Shown: positions 27,236-36,884 of the stretch, in pieces
Position numbering within the stretch: the first letter of the stretch is position 1
Layout: each line of letters begins with the position of its first letter
NCBI RefSeq assembly: GCF_905220705.1
Contig: NZ_CAJNAT010000024.1
Span: 62,001 to 126,000, forward strand
Source of the DNA: Paraburkholderia domus
GTDB taxonomy: Bacteria > Pseudomonadota > Gammaproteobacteria > Burkholderiales > Burkholderiaceae
Direction of reading: 5' to 3'
DNA: 64,000 nucleotides
The notes under the pieces: model-generated
Told to the model about the DNA's origin: nothing
The model's database searches: none
Seen by the model: the letters and a program-made list of their open reading frames with translations, nothing else
Position numbers and translations under genes: made by a program

Positions 27236-28254
27236 AACCAGTCATGAAATTATTCGAGGGCAAGCTGGGGTGGGCGCTGCTATTCGTGCTCGGTCTCGTG
27301 TTTCCGTTTCTCGCCGCCAACGACTACATGCTCACCGTGATGTCCACCGCGTATATCTTCGCGCTGGCCACCGTCGGGTTGAATCTCATCACCGGCTATA
27401 CGGGGCAGTTCAATCTCGCGCACGGCAGCTTCATGGCGGTGGGCGCGTACACGGTAGGCATTCTGACGGTCGATCATCAGGTGCCGTTCTGGCTCGCGTT
27501 CATTGCCTCCGGCGTCGTCGTCGCGATACTGGGCGCGCTGGTCGGCCTCGTGTCATTGCGCTTGCGCGGCCACTACTTTTCGATCTTCACGCTGTGCGTC
27601 GGCTACATCATGTTTCTCGTGATCGAGAAATGGGACAGCCTCACGCACGGCGTCTCGGACGTCGTCGGCATCCCGGCGCCTTCGGGATTCGGCATCGTCT
27701 CGTTTGAGAATCCGCGGCCGCTGTATTACCTCGTGTTCGCGTTCCTCGTGCTCGGCGTGTGGCTGATGCATCGCATCGTCAACTCGCTGCTCGGCCGGAC
27801 CTTCATGGCAATCCGCAATAGCGACGGCCTCGCGCAATCGCTTGGCATCAACCTGATGCGCAACAAGGTGCTGGCCTTCGTGCTGTCGGTCGTCTATGCG
27901 GGGCTCGCGGGCGGTCTGTATGCCGGCTCCGTGCGTTTTCTCGGACCGGATCTGGCCGGCGTCGAGCATACCTTCGACATGACGATGTATATGCTCGTGG
28001 GCGGCATCGGCACCCTCGCCGGCCCGCTGCTCGGCGCGCTCGCTATTCCATGGCTCACACAGTATCTGCAGTTTCTGCAGGAGTACCGCTTCGTCGTGTT
28101 CGGCCCGATCCTGATTCTGCTGGTGATCTTTCTGCCGAACGGTATCGTCGGTTTGTATATGGCGAGAAAAACCCCGAGCGCGACACTTGCAACGCCGAAA
28201 AGCGGTACCGCCGCGCGTCAGTCGCAGCCTGCACGCGGGGACCGTCATGCTTGA
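27232..28254 (+). CDS. Branched-chain-type ABC transporter permease (LivM)
   Basis: 340 aa. It starts with GTG overlapping the previous stop (GTGA); an ATG at 27244 is possible. LivM-type permease: ATVGLNLITGYTGQFNLAHGSFMAVGAY and GMNMMRNK-like EAA region (SLGINLMRNKVLAFVLS), GGIGTLAGPLLGALAIPWL. It pairs with the LivH-type protein to form the inner-membrane channel. The 3' end overlaps the next gene by 8 bp (ATGCTTGA). Confidence 0.92.
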   Translation: MKPVMKLFEGKLGWALLFVLGLVFPFLAANDYMLTVMSTAYIFALATVGLNLITGYTGQFNLAHGSFMAVGAYTVGILTVDHQVPFWLAFIASGVVVAILGALVGLVSLRLRGHYFSIFTLCVGYIMFLVIEKWDSLTHGVSDVVGIPAPSGFGIVSFENPRPLYYLVFAFLVLGVWLMHRIVNSLLGRTFMAIRNSDGLAQSLGINLMRNKVLAFVLSVVYAGLAGGLYAGSVRFLGPDLAGVEHTFDMTMYMLVGGIGTLAGPLLGALAIPWLTQYLQFLQEYRFVVFGPILILLVIFLPNGIVGLYMARKTPSATLATPKSGTAARQSQPARGDRHA

Positions 28255-29011
28255 AATCGACTCGCTCAGCAAGCACTTCGGCGGCCTCCTCGCAGTGGAC
28301 GACGTCAGCACGCATATCGAAGCCGGCAAGATCAACGCGATCATCGGACCGAACGGCGCGGGCAAAACCACCTTCTTCAATCTGATCAGCGGCACCCATC
28401 TGCCAAGTTCTGGACGCATCCGCTTCAAAGGCCAGGACGTGACAAAGCTGGGCGCCGATCAGATGGCGCGCCTGGGCGTCGCGCGCACATTCCAATCCAC
28501 CGCGCTGTTCGACCGGGCCAGCGTGCTCGACAACCTGATCGTCGGCCATCGGCTGCGCACGCGCTCCGGGCTGTGGGACGTGCTGACGCATTCAGCGCGG
28601 CTCAAGCAGGAAGAACGCATCTGCCGCGAGAAGGCGCGTGAGGCGTTGGACTTCGTCGGCCTGTCGGCGATGGCGGAACGGATGGCCGGCGACATTTCGC
28701 AGGAAGAGCGCAAACGCGCCGCTGTGGCGCTCGCGCTCGCCACCGAGCCGAGCCTGATGCTGCTCGACGAACCCGCGGGCGGCGTGAATCCCGAAGAAAC
28801 CGAAGGCCTCGCCGAACTGATCCGCAAGCTGGTCAAGCACGGCGTGACGGTGTGCCTTGTCGAACACAAGATGAACATGATCATGAAGCTCGCCGACCGC
28901 ATCATGGTGCTGAACTACGGCAAGAAAATCGCCGAAGGCACGCCTGCCGAGATTCGCGCGAACCCGGCCGTGATCGACGCCTATCTCGGGAGCGAGCATG
29001 CTGAAGTTTGA
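28247..29011 (+). CDS. Branched-chain-type ABC transporter ATPase (LivG)
   Basis: 254 aa from the ATG at 28247. Walker A GPNGAGKTTFFN near residue 34, Walker B LMLLDEPAGGVNPEE, and the LivG-type C-terminus NYGKKIAEGTPAEIRANPAVIDAYLG. The signature region is degenerate (DISQEERKRAAVALALAT instead of LSGGQ), within the variation seen in LivG. Starts in the LivM stop region and overlaps LivF by 14 bp. Confidence 0.92.
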   Translation: MLEIDSLSKHFGGLLAVDDVSTHIEAGKINAIIGPNGAGKTTFFNLISGTHLPSSGRIRFKGQDVTKLGADQMARLGVARTFQSTALFDRASVLDNLIVGHRLRTRSGLWDVLTHSARLKQEERICREKAREALDFVGLSAMAERMAGDISQEERKRAAVALALATEPSLMLLDEPAGGVNPEETEGLAELIRKLVKHGVTVCLVEHKMNMIMKLADRIMVLNYGKKIAEGTPAEIRANPAVIDAYLGSEHAEV

Positions 29012-29705
29012 AAACGTTGCACTCGATTACGGCAGTTTCCGCGCACTGGACGGCATCACGCTGCACGCGGACGACGGCGAACTGGTGGTGCTGCTCGGCG
29101 CCAACGGCGCGGGCAAGAGTTCGATCTTCCTCGCGACAAGCGGCCTGCGCCGCGCGGCGAGCGGCAGTTTGCGCCTGGGCACGCGCGAACTGCTCGGCAT
29201 GACGCCCGCGCAGATCGTGCGCAACGGCGTGATTCAGTGTCCCGAGGGCCGCAAGTTGTTCCCGGGCATGTCGGTACTGAAGAACCTCACGCTCGGCGCC
29301 TATGTGCATCGCGGTGACAAGGCCGGCAATCAGCGCAATCTCGAGCAGGTGTTCGCACTGTTCCCGCTTCTTGCCGAACGCAAGGACCATCCGGCGGGCT
29401 CGCTCTCAGGCGGCCAGCAGCAGATGGTGGCGATCGGCCGCGCGATGATGGCCCGGCCCAAGGTGCTGCTACTCGACGAACCGTCGCTCGGCCTCGCGCC
29501 GTTGGTGGTCAAGCAGGTATTCGAGGTGATCCAGCAGATCAATCGCGCGGGTACGACGGTGTTGCTCGCCGAACAGAACGCGTTCGCGGCGCTCAAAATC
29601 GCGCACCGGGCCTACGTCATCGAGAACGGCCGCATCGTGCTCGAAGGTGATCACGCGAGTCTGATGAACAATGAAGCGATCCGGCGCGCTTACGTCGGCG
29701 GTTGA
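28998..29705 (+). CDS. Branched-chain-type ABC transporter ATPase (LivF)
   Basis: 235 aa. Walker A GANGAGKSSIFLA, signature LSGGQQQMVAIGRAMM, Walker B VLLLDEPSLGLAPLV, and CPEGRKLFPGMSVLKNLTLGAY, all typical of LivF. It overlaps LivG and would form the ATPase heterodimer with it. Confidence 0.93.
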   Translation: MLKFENVALDYGSFRALDGITLHADDGELVVLLGANGAGKSSIFLATSGLRRAASGSLRLGTRELLGMTPAQIVRNGVIQCPEGRKLFPGMSVLKNLTLGAYVHRGDKAGNQRNLEQVFALFPLLAERKDHPAGSLSGGQQQMVAIGRAMMARPKVLLLDEPSLGLAPLVVKQVFEVIQQINRAGTTVLLAEQNAFAALKIAHRAYVIENGRIVLEGDHASLMNNEAIRRAYVGG

Positions 29706-29777
29706 ACGAATTTGATGCACAGCCTGACGCATGACCTTAAGCCTCAGGCCATTCGAACAATTCCAAAGGAGACACGT

Positions 29778-30962
29778 ATGACGATCAAACGCTTGTGCGG
29801 CCGTGCTGGAGTGGTTGCGGCTGTCGCCACGACTGCGCTGCTGGGCTCTGGCGCCGCGATGGCGCAGCAGGTGGTGCATATCGGCTACTCCGGTCCGCTA
29901 AGCGGCGGTGCGGCGAAGTACGGCCAGGAAGTGCTCGAAGGCATGCAGATGGCGGCCGCCGACGTCAATCAGGCCGGCATTGAAGTGGCCGGCAAGAAGA
30001 TCAAGCTTGAGATCGTGCCGCTCGACGACAAGTACAACCCCGCCGAAACCGCGATCAACGCACGGCGTCTCGCGCAGGAACAGCAGGCCGCCGTGGTGCT
30101 CGTGCCGCATTCGGGCGGCGGCTTCGCGGTGCAGACCAGCAACGAACAGCAGAAACTGCTGCTGCTCTCGTACACCAGCGTGCCGCAGATTACCGAGCGC
30201 GGCAACAAGCTCACAGTGCGCATTCCTCCTTCGTTCACGTCGTATCTGAACTCCTTCGTCAAGTACGAAATGGCGACCTACGGGAAGAAGGTTGCGCTCG
30301 CCGCGACGGATACCGATTACGGCAAGATCTGGGTCGCCGCATTCAAACCTGCATGGGAAGCGGCCGGCGGCACGATCGTCGCGGACAATGCGATGTCGTA
30401 TAACCGCGCCACCGATTTCTACAGCGGCGTGAGCCGCGTGCTGGCGGCCAAACCCGATGTGATGTTCATCGGCGGCCCGTCCGAGCCGACCGGGCTGATT
30501 GCGCAGCAGGCGCGCGAGTTGGGCTTCAAGGGCGGCTTTATCGTCATGGACCAGGCCAAGCTCGACGAAGTGGCTAAAGTCACTGGCGGATATGCGCCCC
30601 TGAACGGCGCGATCGGCGTATTGCCGTTGGCCAACGACACCACGCCGAACGCCAAAATGTTTGTGGATCGCTTCCGCAAGAGTCACGACGGGCGGGATCC
30701 GAGCCAGGAAGTTTCGCTGAACTACACCGCGGTCTACGCGACGGCACTCGCGATGAAGCTGGCCGGCAGCGTCAGCGACGCGACTGCGATCCGCAATCAG
30801 TTCGATAAGGCCGTGAAGGCGTTGCCGCCGCAGGCCAATCCGCAAAGCGTGACGGGTGTCGACGATCACGGCGGCTTCGTGATCGGCAATCCGCTTGCGG
30901 CGGTGGTTCAGGGTGGGCAGTTGAAGTCGGCGGAGTTGAACTCGCTTGCTGCGGCCAAGTGA
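29778..30962 (+). CDS. Branched-chain-type ABC transporter substrate-binding protein (LivK)
   Basis: 394 aa from the ATG at 29778, preceded by AAAGGAGACACGT. Signal peptide cleaved near GAAMA-QQVVHIGYSGP. It is a type I periplasmic-binding protein (peripla_BP_6) with VHIGYSGPLSGGAAKYGQEV and VLVPHSGGGFAVQ. Last gene of the importer operon, followed by a terminator. The ligand is unknown. Confidence 0.92.
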   Translation: MTIKRLCGRAGVVAAVATTALLGSGAAMAQQVVHIGYSGPLSGGAAKYGQEVLEGMQMAAADVNQAGIEVAGKKIKLEIVPLDDKYNPAETAINARRLAQEQQAAVVLVPHSGGGFAVQTSNEQQKLLLLSYTSVPQITERGNKLTVRIPPSFTSYLNSFVKYEMATYGKKVALAATDTDYGKIWVAAFKPAWEAAGGTIVADNAMSYNRATDFYSGVSRVLAAKPDVMFIGGPSEPTGLIAQQARELGFKGGFIVMDQAKLDEVAKVTGGYAPLNGAIGVLPLANDTTPNAKMFVDRFRKSHDGRDPSQEVSLNYTAVYATALAMKLAGSVSDATAIRNQFDKAVKALPPQANPQSVTGVDDHGGFVIGNPLAAVVQGGQLKSAELNSLAAAK

Positions 30963-30983
30963 CGGCGTGATACAGGCGTAAAA

Positions 30984-31017
30984 AAGGCGCCGTGATTTTC
31001 ACGGCGCCTTGTGGTTT
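30984..31017 (+). terminator. Intrinsic terminator after the ABC operon
   Basis: A perfect 12-bp stem (AAGGCGCCGTGA / TCACGGCGCCTT) with a 3-nt loop, preceded by an A run and followed by GTGGTTTT. The flanking A and T tracts mean it can also stop the convergent minus-strand operon. Confidence 0.85.
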
Positions 31018-31077
31018 TGAGATCTTGTGTATCTGAAGCTTCCCGTTGTTGGAGCCGGCGCTTCCGCCGACTCCCGA

Positions 31078-31331
31078 CTATCCCTTCAACGCCTCGATAA
31101 TTTGACCGCGCACTTCGGGCCGCTCGGCAAACGGATCGGTCGGATTACGCGGCGCGCGATTGCCGGCGCGCCCGCTGCGCTCACCTCGGCGAATGTTTCG
31201 TCGAGTGCGTCCTGTTGCACGTCGGCGAGTACGAGGCGCATGCCCAGCTTCGTGCCGAGCCGTGCGAATTCACGGCCGAATCCGGAGCCGGCGCCGGTGA
31301 TCACCGCAACCTTGCCTTCAAAATTGTCCAT
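31078..31331 (-). pseudogene. SDR dehydrogenase remnant with internal deletion
   Basis: From an ATG at 31331 (MDNFEGKVAVITGAGSGFG) about 56 residues match the NAD(P)-binding start of a short-chain dehydrogenase. The frame then runs into unrelated sequence, and a typical SDR C-terminus (RNPTDPFAERPEVRGQII) appears in another frame, ending at 31078. The middle, including the catalytic Ser-Tyr-Lys, is missing, so roughly 200 codons have been lost. It is at the 3' end of the acyl-CoA operon. Confidence 0.75.
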
Positions 31332-31417
31332 GCCTTGTCCCATTTCCAGTTGGTGTGTCCAGTCAGGTGTCGTGGCGCGCTTTTACATCGCGTTGCTGCA
31401 ACGCGACGTTCACCGCA

Positions 31418-32974
31418 TTAACGCGCGGCAGGATAGTACTGATCGCGCAATTCCCGTTTCAACACTTTGCCGATCGGACTGCGCGGCAAGGTATCGATGA
31501 AAGTCAGCGCGGAGAGCCGCTGCATTTTTCCCAGCCGCGCATTGGCCCACGCAAGCAGTGTGTCGGCGTCGATCGGTGCATGGGCCCGGCGCACCACGAA
31601 CGCCACCGGCGTCTCGCCCCACTGCTCCGACTGCGCGCCCACCACGGCGACATCCGCGACGTCGGGATGTATGCGCAGTTCAGCCTCCAGGTCGCTCGGA
31701 TAAACGTTGAAGCCGCCGGAAATGATCATGTCCTTCTTGCGATCGAGCAACGTCAAAAACCCGTCTGCATCGAAGCGGCCCATGTCCCCCGTGCGGATGA
31801 AGCGCTTGCCGCTCGGGTCGTACCACTCCGCCTCGGCAGTCTTGTCCGGTTGACGGTAGTAGCCGGTCATCATCGCCGGCGAATGGCCAACGATCTCACC
31901 CACCTCGCCTGCTGCCACCTCGTTGCCGAGTTCGTCGATCAGACGGATATCGTGGCCTTCCATCGGTTTGCCGACCGTATGCAGCTTGGTCGGACATTCG
32001 TCCGCCTCCAGCTGGCACGAGCCGCCGCCTTCGGTCATGCCGTAGTACTCGGTGAGCTTGCCGGGCCAGCGGCGCACCACGTCCGCCTTCACGCTCGCCG
32101 CGAACGGTGCGCTGGTGCAGAACTTGGCCCGAAAGCTGGAAAGATCGTAACGGTCGAAGTCAGGATGCGCCATTAAGCGCTGATACTGGACCGGCACCAG
32201 CATCGTGTGCGTGACGCGGTACCGTTGCGCCAGCTCGAGATAGCGGGTGGCATCAAATTTCGGCATCAACACCACCGTCCCGCCGAATGTCAGCGTCGGC
32301 ATGAAACTCACGAGCGTCGTGTTCGAATACAGCGGCGTGGAGATCAGCGTCGTGGCGTCAGGGCCATAGCCGCGCTGAATGCTGCGCACCGCGTAGGCCC
32401 AGCGCATGCCGTGCGACTGTACGATGCCTTTCGGCGTCCCCGTGGTGCCTGACGAATAGATGATGTTGAACGGCCACGCCGGATCGATCGTCACGGGTTC
32501 AGGCGCGGCTCCCCCGCGCTCCAGCCACGCTTCTAGCGCGATGCTGCCTGCGTGCACATCGAGCGCCACAGGGGTTGCGCTGATCTCTGCCGCCACGGGT
32601 CCGAGCAAACGATGAACATCGGCATCGAGGAACAGCAAGCGTGCGCCCGAATTGCCGATCATGCTGACGAGACTCGCCGCGCTCGACGAAGGTGCGAGCG
32701 GCGCAACCACCGCCCCCGCACGCAGGCCGCCGAGAAACGCCACGGCGTATTCCACCGAGGCGCCTGCGCACAACGCAATCGCATCGCAAGGCTTGATGCC
32801 GTCGCGCTGCAATGCGGCGGCAAAGCGATCGACTCGTGCGTCCAGCACGGCGTAAGTCACGACCTCGCCGTCGCAGATCAGCGCGGCGTGTTCGCCGCGC
32901 TCCCTGGCGAAGCGGCGAAGCATGTCGGTGATGCAGACGAACGGTTCGTCCAGTGACGCGTCGAGCCATCTCAT
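31418..32974 (-). CDS. Acyl-CoA synthetase (AMP-forming), first copy
   Basis: 518 aa from the ATG at 32974 (MRWLDASLDE), which overlaps the upstream ligase stop as ATGA. ANL superfamily: P-loop IIYSSGTTGTPKG (171-183), YYGMTEGG, the hinge TGDMGRFDADGFLTLLDRKKDMI and the catalytic lysine region PRSPIGKVLKREL. It activates a carboxylic acid to its CoA ester via an adenylate. The substrate is unknown. Paired with a second ligase in the same operon. Confidence 0.9.
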   Translation of the reverse strand: MRWLDASLDEPFVCITDMLRRFARERGEHAALICDGEVVTYAVLDARVDRFAAALQRDGIKPCDAIALCAGASVEYAVAFLGGLRAGAVVAPLAPSSSAASLVSMIGNSGARLLFLDADVHRLLGPVAAEISATPVALDVHAGSIALEAWLERGGAAPEPVTIDPAWPFNIIYSSGTTGTPKGIVQSHGMRWAYAVRSIQRGYGPDATTLISTPLYSNTTLVSFMPTLTFGGTVVLMPKFDATRYLELAQRYRVTHTMLVPVQYQRLMAHPDFDRYDLSSFRAKFCTSAPFAASVKADVVRRWPGKLTEYYGMTEGGGSCQLEADECPTKLHTVGKPMEGHDIRLIDELGNEVAAGEVGEIVGHSPAMMTGYYRQPDKTAEAEWYDPSGKRFIRTGDMGRFDADGFLTLLDRKKDMIISGGFNVYPSDLEAELRIHPDVADVAVVGAQSEQWGETPVAFVVRRAHAPIDADTLLAWANARLGKMQRLSALTFIDTLPRSPIGKVLKRELRDQYYPAAR

Positions 32975-34689
32975 GACGAGGCGCCTCCGGTGCTGCCGCT
33001 GTTCTCCCTGGCCGCGGCCGTGCGTGCTGCATCCTCTTCCTGCAACTTGCGCCACAGAATCTTGCCGCTACCCGACTTGGGCAGCGACGTCACAAACTCG
33101 ACAATGCGCGGCGCCTTGTAAGCCGCCATCTGCTCATGGGACCAGTCGATGATTTCCTGCTCGCTGATCGTGCCGGCATGCGCCGCAGCGGGCACCACCA
33201 GCGCCTTGACAGTCTCACCGCGCTTCGCGTCCTTCACGCCGATCACGCACACCTCCTGAATCGCGGGATGCCTGTACATCAGCGCCTCGACTTCAGCGGG
33301 CCAGACCTTGTAGCCCGATGCGTTGATCATGCGTTTGAGACGATCGGTCATGAAGAAATACCCGTCTTCGTCGATATGAGCGAGGTCGCCGGTACGCAGA
33401 AAACGCTTGCCGTCGAGTTGGATAAACGCTTCCTCATTCGCCTTGGGATTGCGCCAGTAGCCTTGCATCACCTGCGGCGCGTTCACGACGATCTCACCGG
33501 TCTCGCCTTGCGGAAGTTCCTGCAGCGTGACCGGGTCGATCACGCGCGAGTCCACGTCGAACACCGGAATGCCCAGGCACTGTGGCTTCGGCCGATGCGG
33601 CGGATTGATGTGCGTGCCTGCAATCGTCTCGGACATGCCATAGCCTTCGACGTAATCGAGCCCTGTCAGCGACTTGAGCTTTCTGGCAATCGCATCCGGC
33701 ATCGCCGCGCCGCCGCCACGCGCGCCCGTCAGGCTCGACAGGTCGTATTCGCCGAGCTTGGGGTTCGACAGGAAGTCGACCATCATCGCTGTGATCGACT
33801 GCCACGCGGTCACGCGATATTTCTGCATGCACAGCGCCGCCGCTTCCCGATCCCAACGTGGCAACAAGACGATCGTGGCGCCCGAGAACACGGCGCTGTT
33901 CATGCCGCCCTGCATGCCGGTCACGTGAAAGAACGGCAATATCGATAGAAAGACGCCGTCCGAGGGCGCCGAAAACCAGACGCAGCCGCCGAGCAGCGTG
34001 CTCATCACGCTGCGGTGGGTATGCATGCAGCCCTTCGGCTTGCCGGTGGTGCCGGACGTGTACGGCATCACGCACAGATCGTCGGGACCGGTGGTGAGCG
34101 GACCGGGTGCGATACGCCGCTCGAGCACCTTGTACCAGGGCGTGACGCCGGGAATATCGAAGGTCTTGCGCGGCGCCGCCACGAATTCCGGCACCGTGAA
34201 TGGCGATGGCCGCTTCAGGTAGTCGCTATACGTCGCGACGATTGCGTGCTCGATGCCCTGACCGGGACCCGTGCCGATCAGCGGCTCGACGTTTGCGAAC
34301 AGGCATTGCGGCGCGATGATCGTGGTCGCCCCGCTGTCCTCGATGTAATGAGCCAATTCCCCGCTCATGTTCATCGGATTGACCGGCACCACGACGGCAT
34401 TCGCACGCAGAATTCCGTAGTAAGCGATGATCCATTGCGGGCTGTTCTGCATGTACAGCAGCACACGATCGCCCGCCTTGACATGGCATTCCTGCTGAAG
34501 AAATCCCGCTATGCGCTCAGCTTCGTCCTTGAACTCGCCGAACGTAACCGGCGTGTCGTAGAAGACGATGAACGGCTTATGCGGAAAGCGCGCCGCCGAC
34601 ACCTCGGCGTTATAGAAAATGTTGGTTTCCGGCAGCGTCAGATGCATTGGCACCTGCGGCGGCCAATTCGGGTGATGGCGTTCGTTCAT
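32971..34689 (-). CDS. Acyl-CoA synthetase (AMP-forming), second copy
   Basis: 572 aa from the ATG at 34689, preceded by CAGGAGACGCCT. ANL family: P-loop TSGTTGKPKG (211-220), GYGMSETIAGTH, TGDLAHIDEDGYFFMTDRLKRMI and a C-terminal lysine in LPKSGSGKILWRKLQ. It resembles the medium/long-chain and methylmercaptopropionyl type of fatty acyl-CoA ligases. It is about 120 bp downstream of the acyl-CoA dehydrogenase on the same strand. Confidence 0.92.
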   Translation of the reverse strand: MNERHHPNWPPQVPMHLTLPETNIFYNAEVSAARFPHKPFIVFYDTPVTFGEFKDEAERIAGFLQQECHVKAGDRVLLYMQNSPQWIIAYYGILRANAVVVPVNPMNMSGELAHYIEDSGATTIIAPQCLFANVEPLIGTGPGQGIEHAIVATYSDYLKRPSPFTVPEFVAAPRKTFDIPGVTPWYKVLERRIAPGPLTTGPDDLCVMPYTSGTTGKPKGCMHTHRSVMSTLLGGCVWFSAPSDGVFLSILPFFHVTGMQGGMNSAVFSGATIVLLPRWDREAAALCMQKYRVTAWQSITAMMVDFLSNPKLGEYDLSSLTGARGGGAAMPDAIARKLKSLTGLDYVEGYGMSETIAGTHINPPHRPKPQCLGIPVFDVDSRVIDPVTLQELPQGETGEIVVNAPQVMQGYWRNPKANEEAFIQLDGKRFLRTGDLAHIDEDGYFFMTDRLKRMINASGYKVWPAEVEALMYRHPAIQEVCVIGVKDAKRGETVKALVVPAAAHAGTISEQEIIDWSHEQMAAYKAPRIVEFVTSLPKSGSGKILWRKLQEEDAARTAAARENSGSTGGASS

Positions 34690-34810
34690 AGGCGTCTCCT
34701 GCCTTACGGTCTGTGCGCGTTTCACACGGATGGTGCGCGCTTCGTCTACATCCGCCGCGTGAAGAAGGCGGCTGGTTAATGAACCAAGGGAATCAGCGAA
34801 ATCAGGCGAT

Positions 34811-36037
34811 TCATGAACGCCCGAGGTAGCGCCCAAGCTCCATCTTTGCGATGGCGTTACGGTGCACTTCATCCGGCCCGTCCGCAAAACGCAGCGTGCG
34901 CGAACTTGCATACGCGCGGGCGAGGCCAAAGTCGTCGCTGACCGCGCCGCCGCCGTGCACCTGCATGGCCCAGTCGATCACCTGGCACGCCATATTCGGT
35001 GCGGCCACCTTGATCATGGCGATCTCCTGACGCGCATCCTTGTTGCCGACCGTATCCATCTTGTGCGCCGCGTTCAGCACCAGAAAACGCGTCTGGTCGA
35101 TCATGATGCGCGCATTGGCGATCCGTTCACGCGTGACGCCCTGATCCGCAATCGGCCTGCCAAACGCTACGCGGTCCAGCGAGCGGCGGCACATCGCTTC
35201 GAGCGCGCGCTCAGCGCGTCCGATTAAACGCATGCAGTGATGGATGCGCCCCGGTCCGAGCCGCCCTTGTGCGATCTCGAAACCACGGCCCTCACCGAGC
35301 AGCATGTTGCTGGCCGGCACGCGCACGTTTTCAAAGGAGATTTCGGCGTGGCCGTGCGGCGCATCGTCATAGCCGAATACCGGAAGGTGACGCAGCACCT
35401 TCACGCCCGGCGTATCAATCGGCACCAGAATCATCGACTGCTGCTGATGCCGGTTGGTGTGATCGGTATTGGACTTGCCCATGAAGATGAGGACTTTGCA
35501 GCGCGGATCGTTCGCGCCTGAGGTCCACCATTTGCGGCCGTTCAGAATGTAATCGTCGCCGTCGCGTTCAATGCGCGCTTCGATATTGGTCGCATCCGAC
35601 GAGGCCACTTCCGGCTCTGTCATCGCAAAGGCCGAGCGGATCGTGCCGTCGAGCAAGGGCAGCAGCCATTGCTGTTGCTGTTCGGGCGTGGCATAACGCA
35701 CCAGCGTTTCCATGTTGCCGGTGTCCGGCGCCGAGCAGTTGAACGGCTCCGCGCCGATATGCGAGCGTCCCATGATTTCGCACAGCGGCGCATATTCGAG
35801 GTTGGTGAGCCCCGCACCGTATTTCGACTCGGGCAGAAACAGGTTCCACAAGCCAACGGCCTTCGCCTTCTGTTTCAACTCCTCGATCACCGGCGCGGGC
35901 TGCCAGCGGTTGCCGGATTCTCGCGCGGCGTCCATCTGTGCTTCGAAAACCGCCTCGGCCGGATACACGTACTCGTCCATGAAAGCATTCAGGCGTTGCT
36001 GCAAACTCTTGACCTTGTCCGAGTGCTGAAAATCCAT
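34811..36037 (-). CDS. Acyl-CoA dehydrogenase (ACAD10/11-like)
   Basis: 408 aa FAD enzyme introducing an alpha-beta double bond into an acyl-CoA. The FAD/substrate loop AMTEPEVASSDATNIEA, the WWTSGANDPRCKV segment and the C-terminal FADGPDEVHRNAIAKMEL are those of the ACAD11/FadE subgroup, which handles branched, hydroxylated or long-chain acyl-CoAs. It lies between the SDR and the two ligases on the minus strand. Confidence 0.92.
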   Translation of the reverse strand: MDFQHSDKVKSLQQRLNAFMDEYVYPAEAVFEAQMDAARESGNRWQPAPVIEELKQKAKAVGLWNLFLPESKYGAGLTNLEYAPLCEIMGRSHIGAEPFNCSAPDTGNMETLVRYATPEQQQQWLLPLLDGTIRSAFAMTEPEVASSDATNIEARIERDGDDYILNGRKWWTSGANDPRCKVLIFMGKSNTDHTNRHQQQSMILVPIDTPGVKVLRHLPVFGYDDAPHGHAEISFENVRVPASNMLLGEGRGFEIAQGRLGPGRIHHCMRLIGRAERALEAMCRRSLDRVAFGRPIADQGVTRERIANARIMIDQTRFLVLNAAHKMDTVGNKDARQEIAMIKVAAPNMACQVIDWAMQVHGGGAVSDDFGLARAYASSRTLRFADGPDEVHRNAIAKMELGRYLGRS

Positions 36038-36110
36038 GCGGTGTCTCTCTATTTTTTGTGCGTGAACGCAGCGCGCCTGTGACCTCGCGCAGCGCCTCGA
36101 AACCGCTCAG

Positions 36111-36884
36111 TCAGACGATGATCGAGCCGCCGTCTACCGCGAAATACTGGCCCGTGATGTGGCGCGACGCTTCACTCGCGAGGAACACGACCGGGCCTTT
36201 GAGATCCTCATCACCGCCGAGACGCTGCAAAGGCGTGCGCGAGACGATGGTGTCTTCGAGTTTGTCGAGCAGTCCTGCCGACATCTTCGAAGGAAAAAAT
36301 CCTGGGCAGATCGCATTGACGTTGATGTTGTACTTGCCCCATTCCGCCGCGAGCGCCCGCGTGAAGTTGATCGCCGCGGCCTTCGACGTGTTGTACGCAA
36401 TCGTGTTCATGCCCGGCGGCGAACCCTTCAGCCCCGCCACCGACGCAATGTTGATGATCTTGCCGGCACGGCGCGGAATCATGCTGCGCTTGCCGACTTC
36501 GCGAGCGACGAAAAACGGCGCGTGGACGTTCAGGTTCATTACCTTGTGCCACGCTTCGTCGGGATAATCTTCAGCCGGTGCGCCCCATGTCGCGCCCGCG
36601 TTGTTCACGAGAATGTCGACGCAGCCATGCACGCCGAGCACTTCCTCCACGAGGCCGGGAATACCCTCGAAGCGCTGCAGATCGTTGACCACCGTCTGCA
36701 CCTCGATACCCCGGCTTTGCAGATGCGCTTTTGCTTCGGCGAGTTCGTCGGCCTTGCGCGCGGTGATCGCCACGCGGCAGCCCATTTCTCCCAGCGCCTC
36801 GGCCATTTGCAGGCCTAGCCCGCGCGAGCCTCCGGTGATCAGTGCAACCTTGCCGTCCAGCTGAAACAGGTCTTTCACGGACAT
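36111..36884 (-). CDS. Short-chain dehydrogenase/reductase (3-hydroxyacyl- or 3-oxoacyl-type)
   Basis: 257 aa classical SDR, complete: TGGSRGLG cofactor motif (17-24), NNAG (94-97), Ser148, Tyr164 and Lys168 catalytic residues (YNTSK). It probably interconverts a 3-hydroxy- and 3-oxoacyl intermediate of the pathway encoded around it. First gene of the minus-strand operon SDR-ACAD-ligase-ligase-(SDR remnant), downstream of an operator-like palindrome. Confidence 0.92.
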   Translation of the reverse strand: MSVKDLFQLDGKVALITGGSRGLGLQMAEALGEMGCRVAITARKADELAEAKAHLQSRGIEVQTVVNDLQRFEGIPGLVEEVLGVHGCVDILVNNAGATWGAPAEDYPDEAWHKVMNLNVHAPFFVAREVGKRSMIPRRAGKIINIASVAGLKGSPPGMNTIAYNTSKAAAINFTRALAAEWGKYNINVNAICPGFFPSKMSAGLLDKLEDTIVSRTPLQRLGGDEDLKGPVVFLASEASRHITGQYFAVDGGSIIV

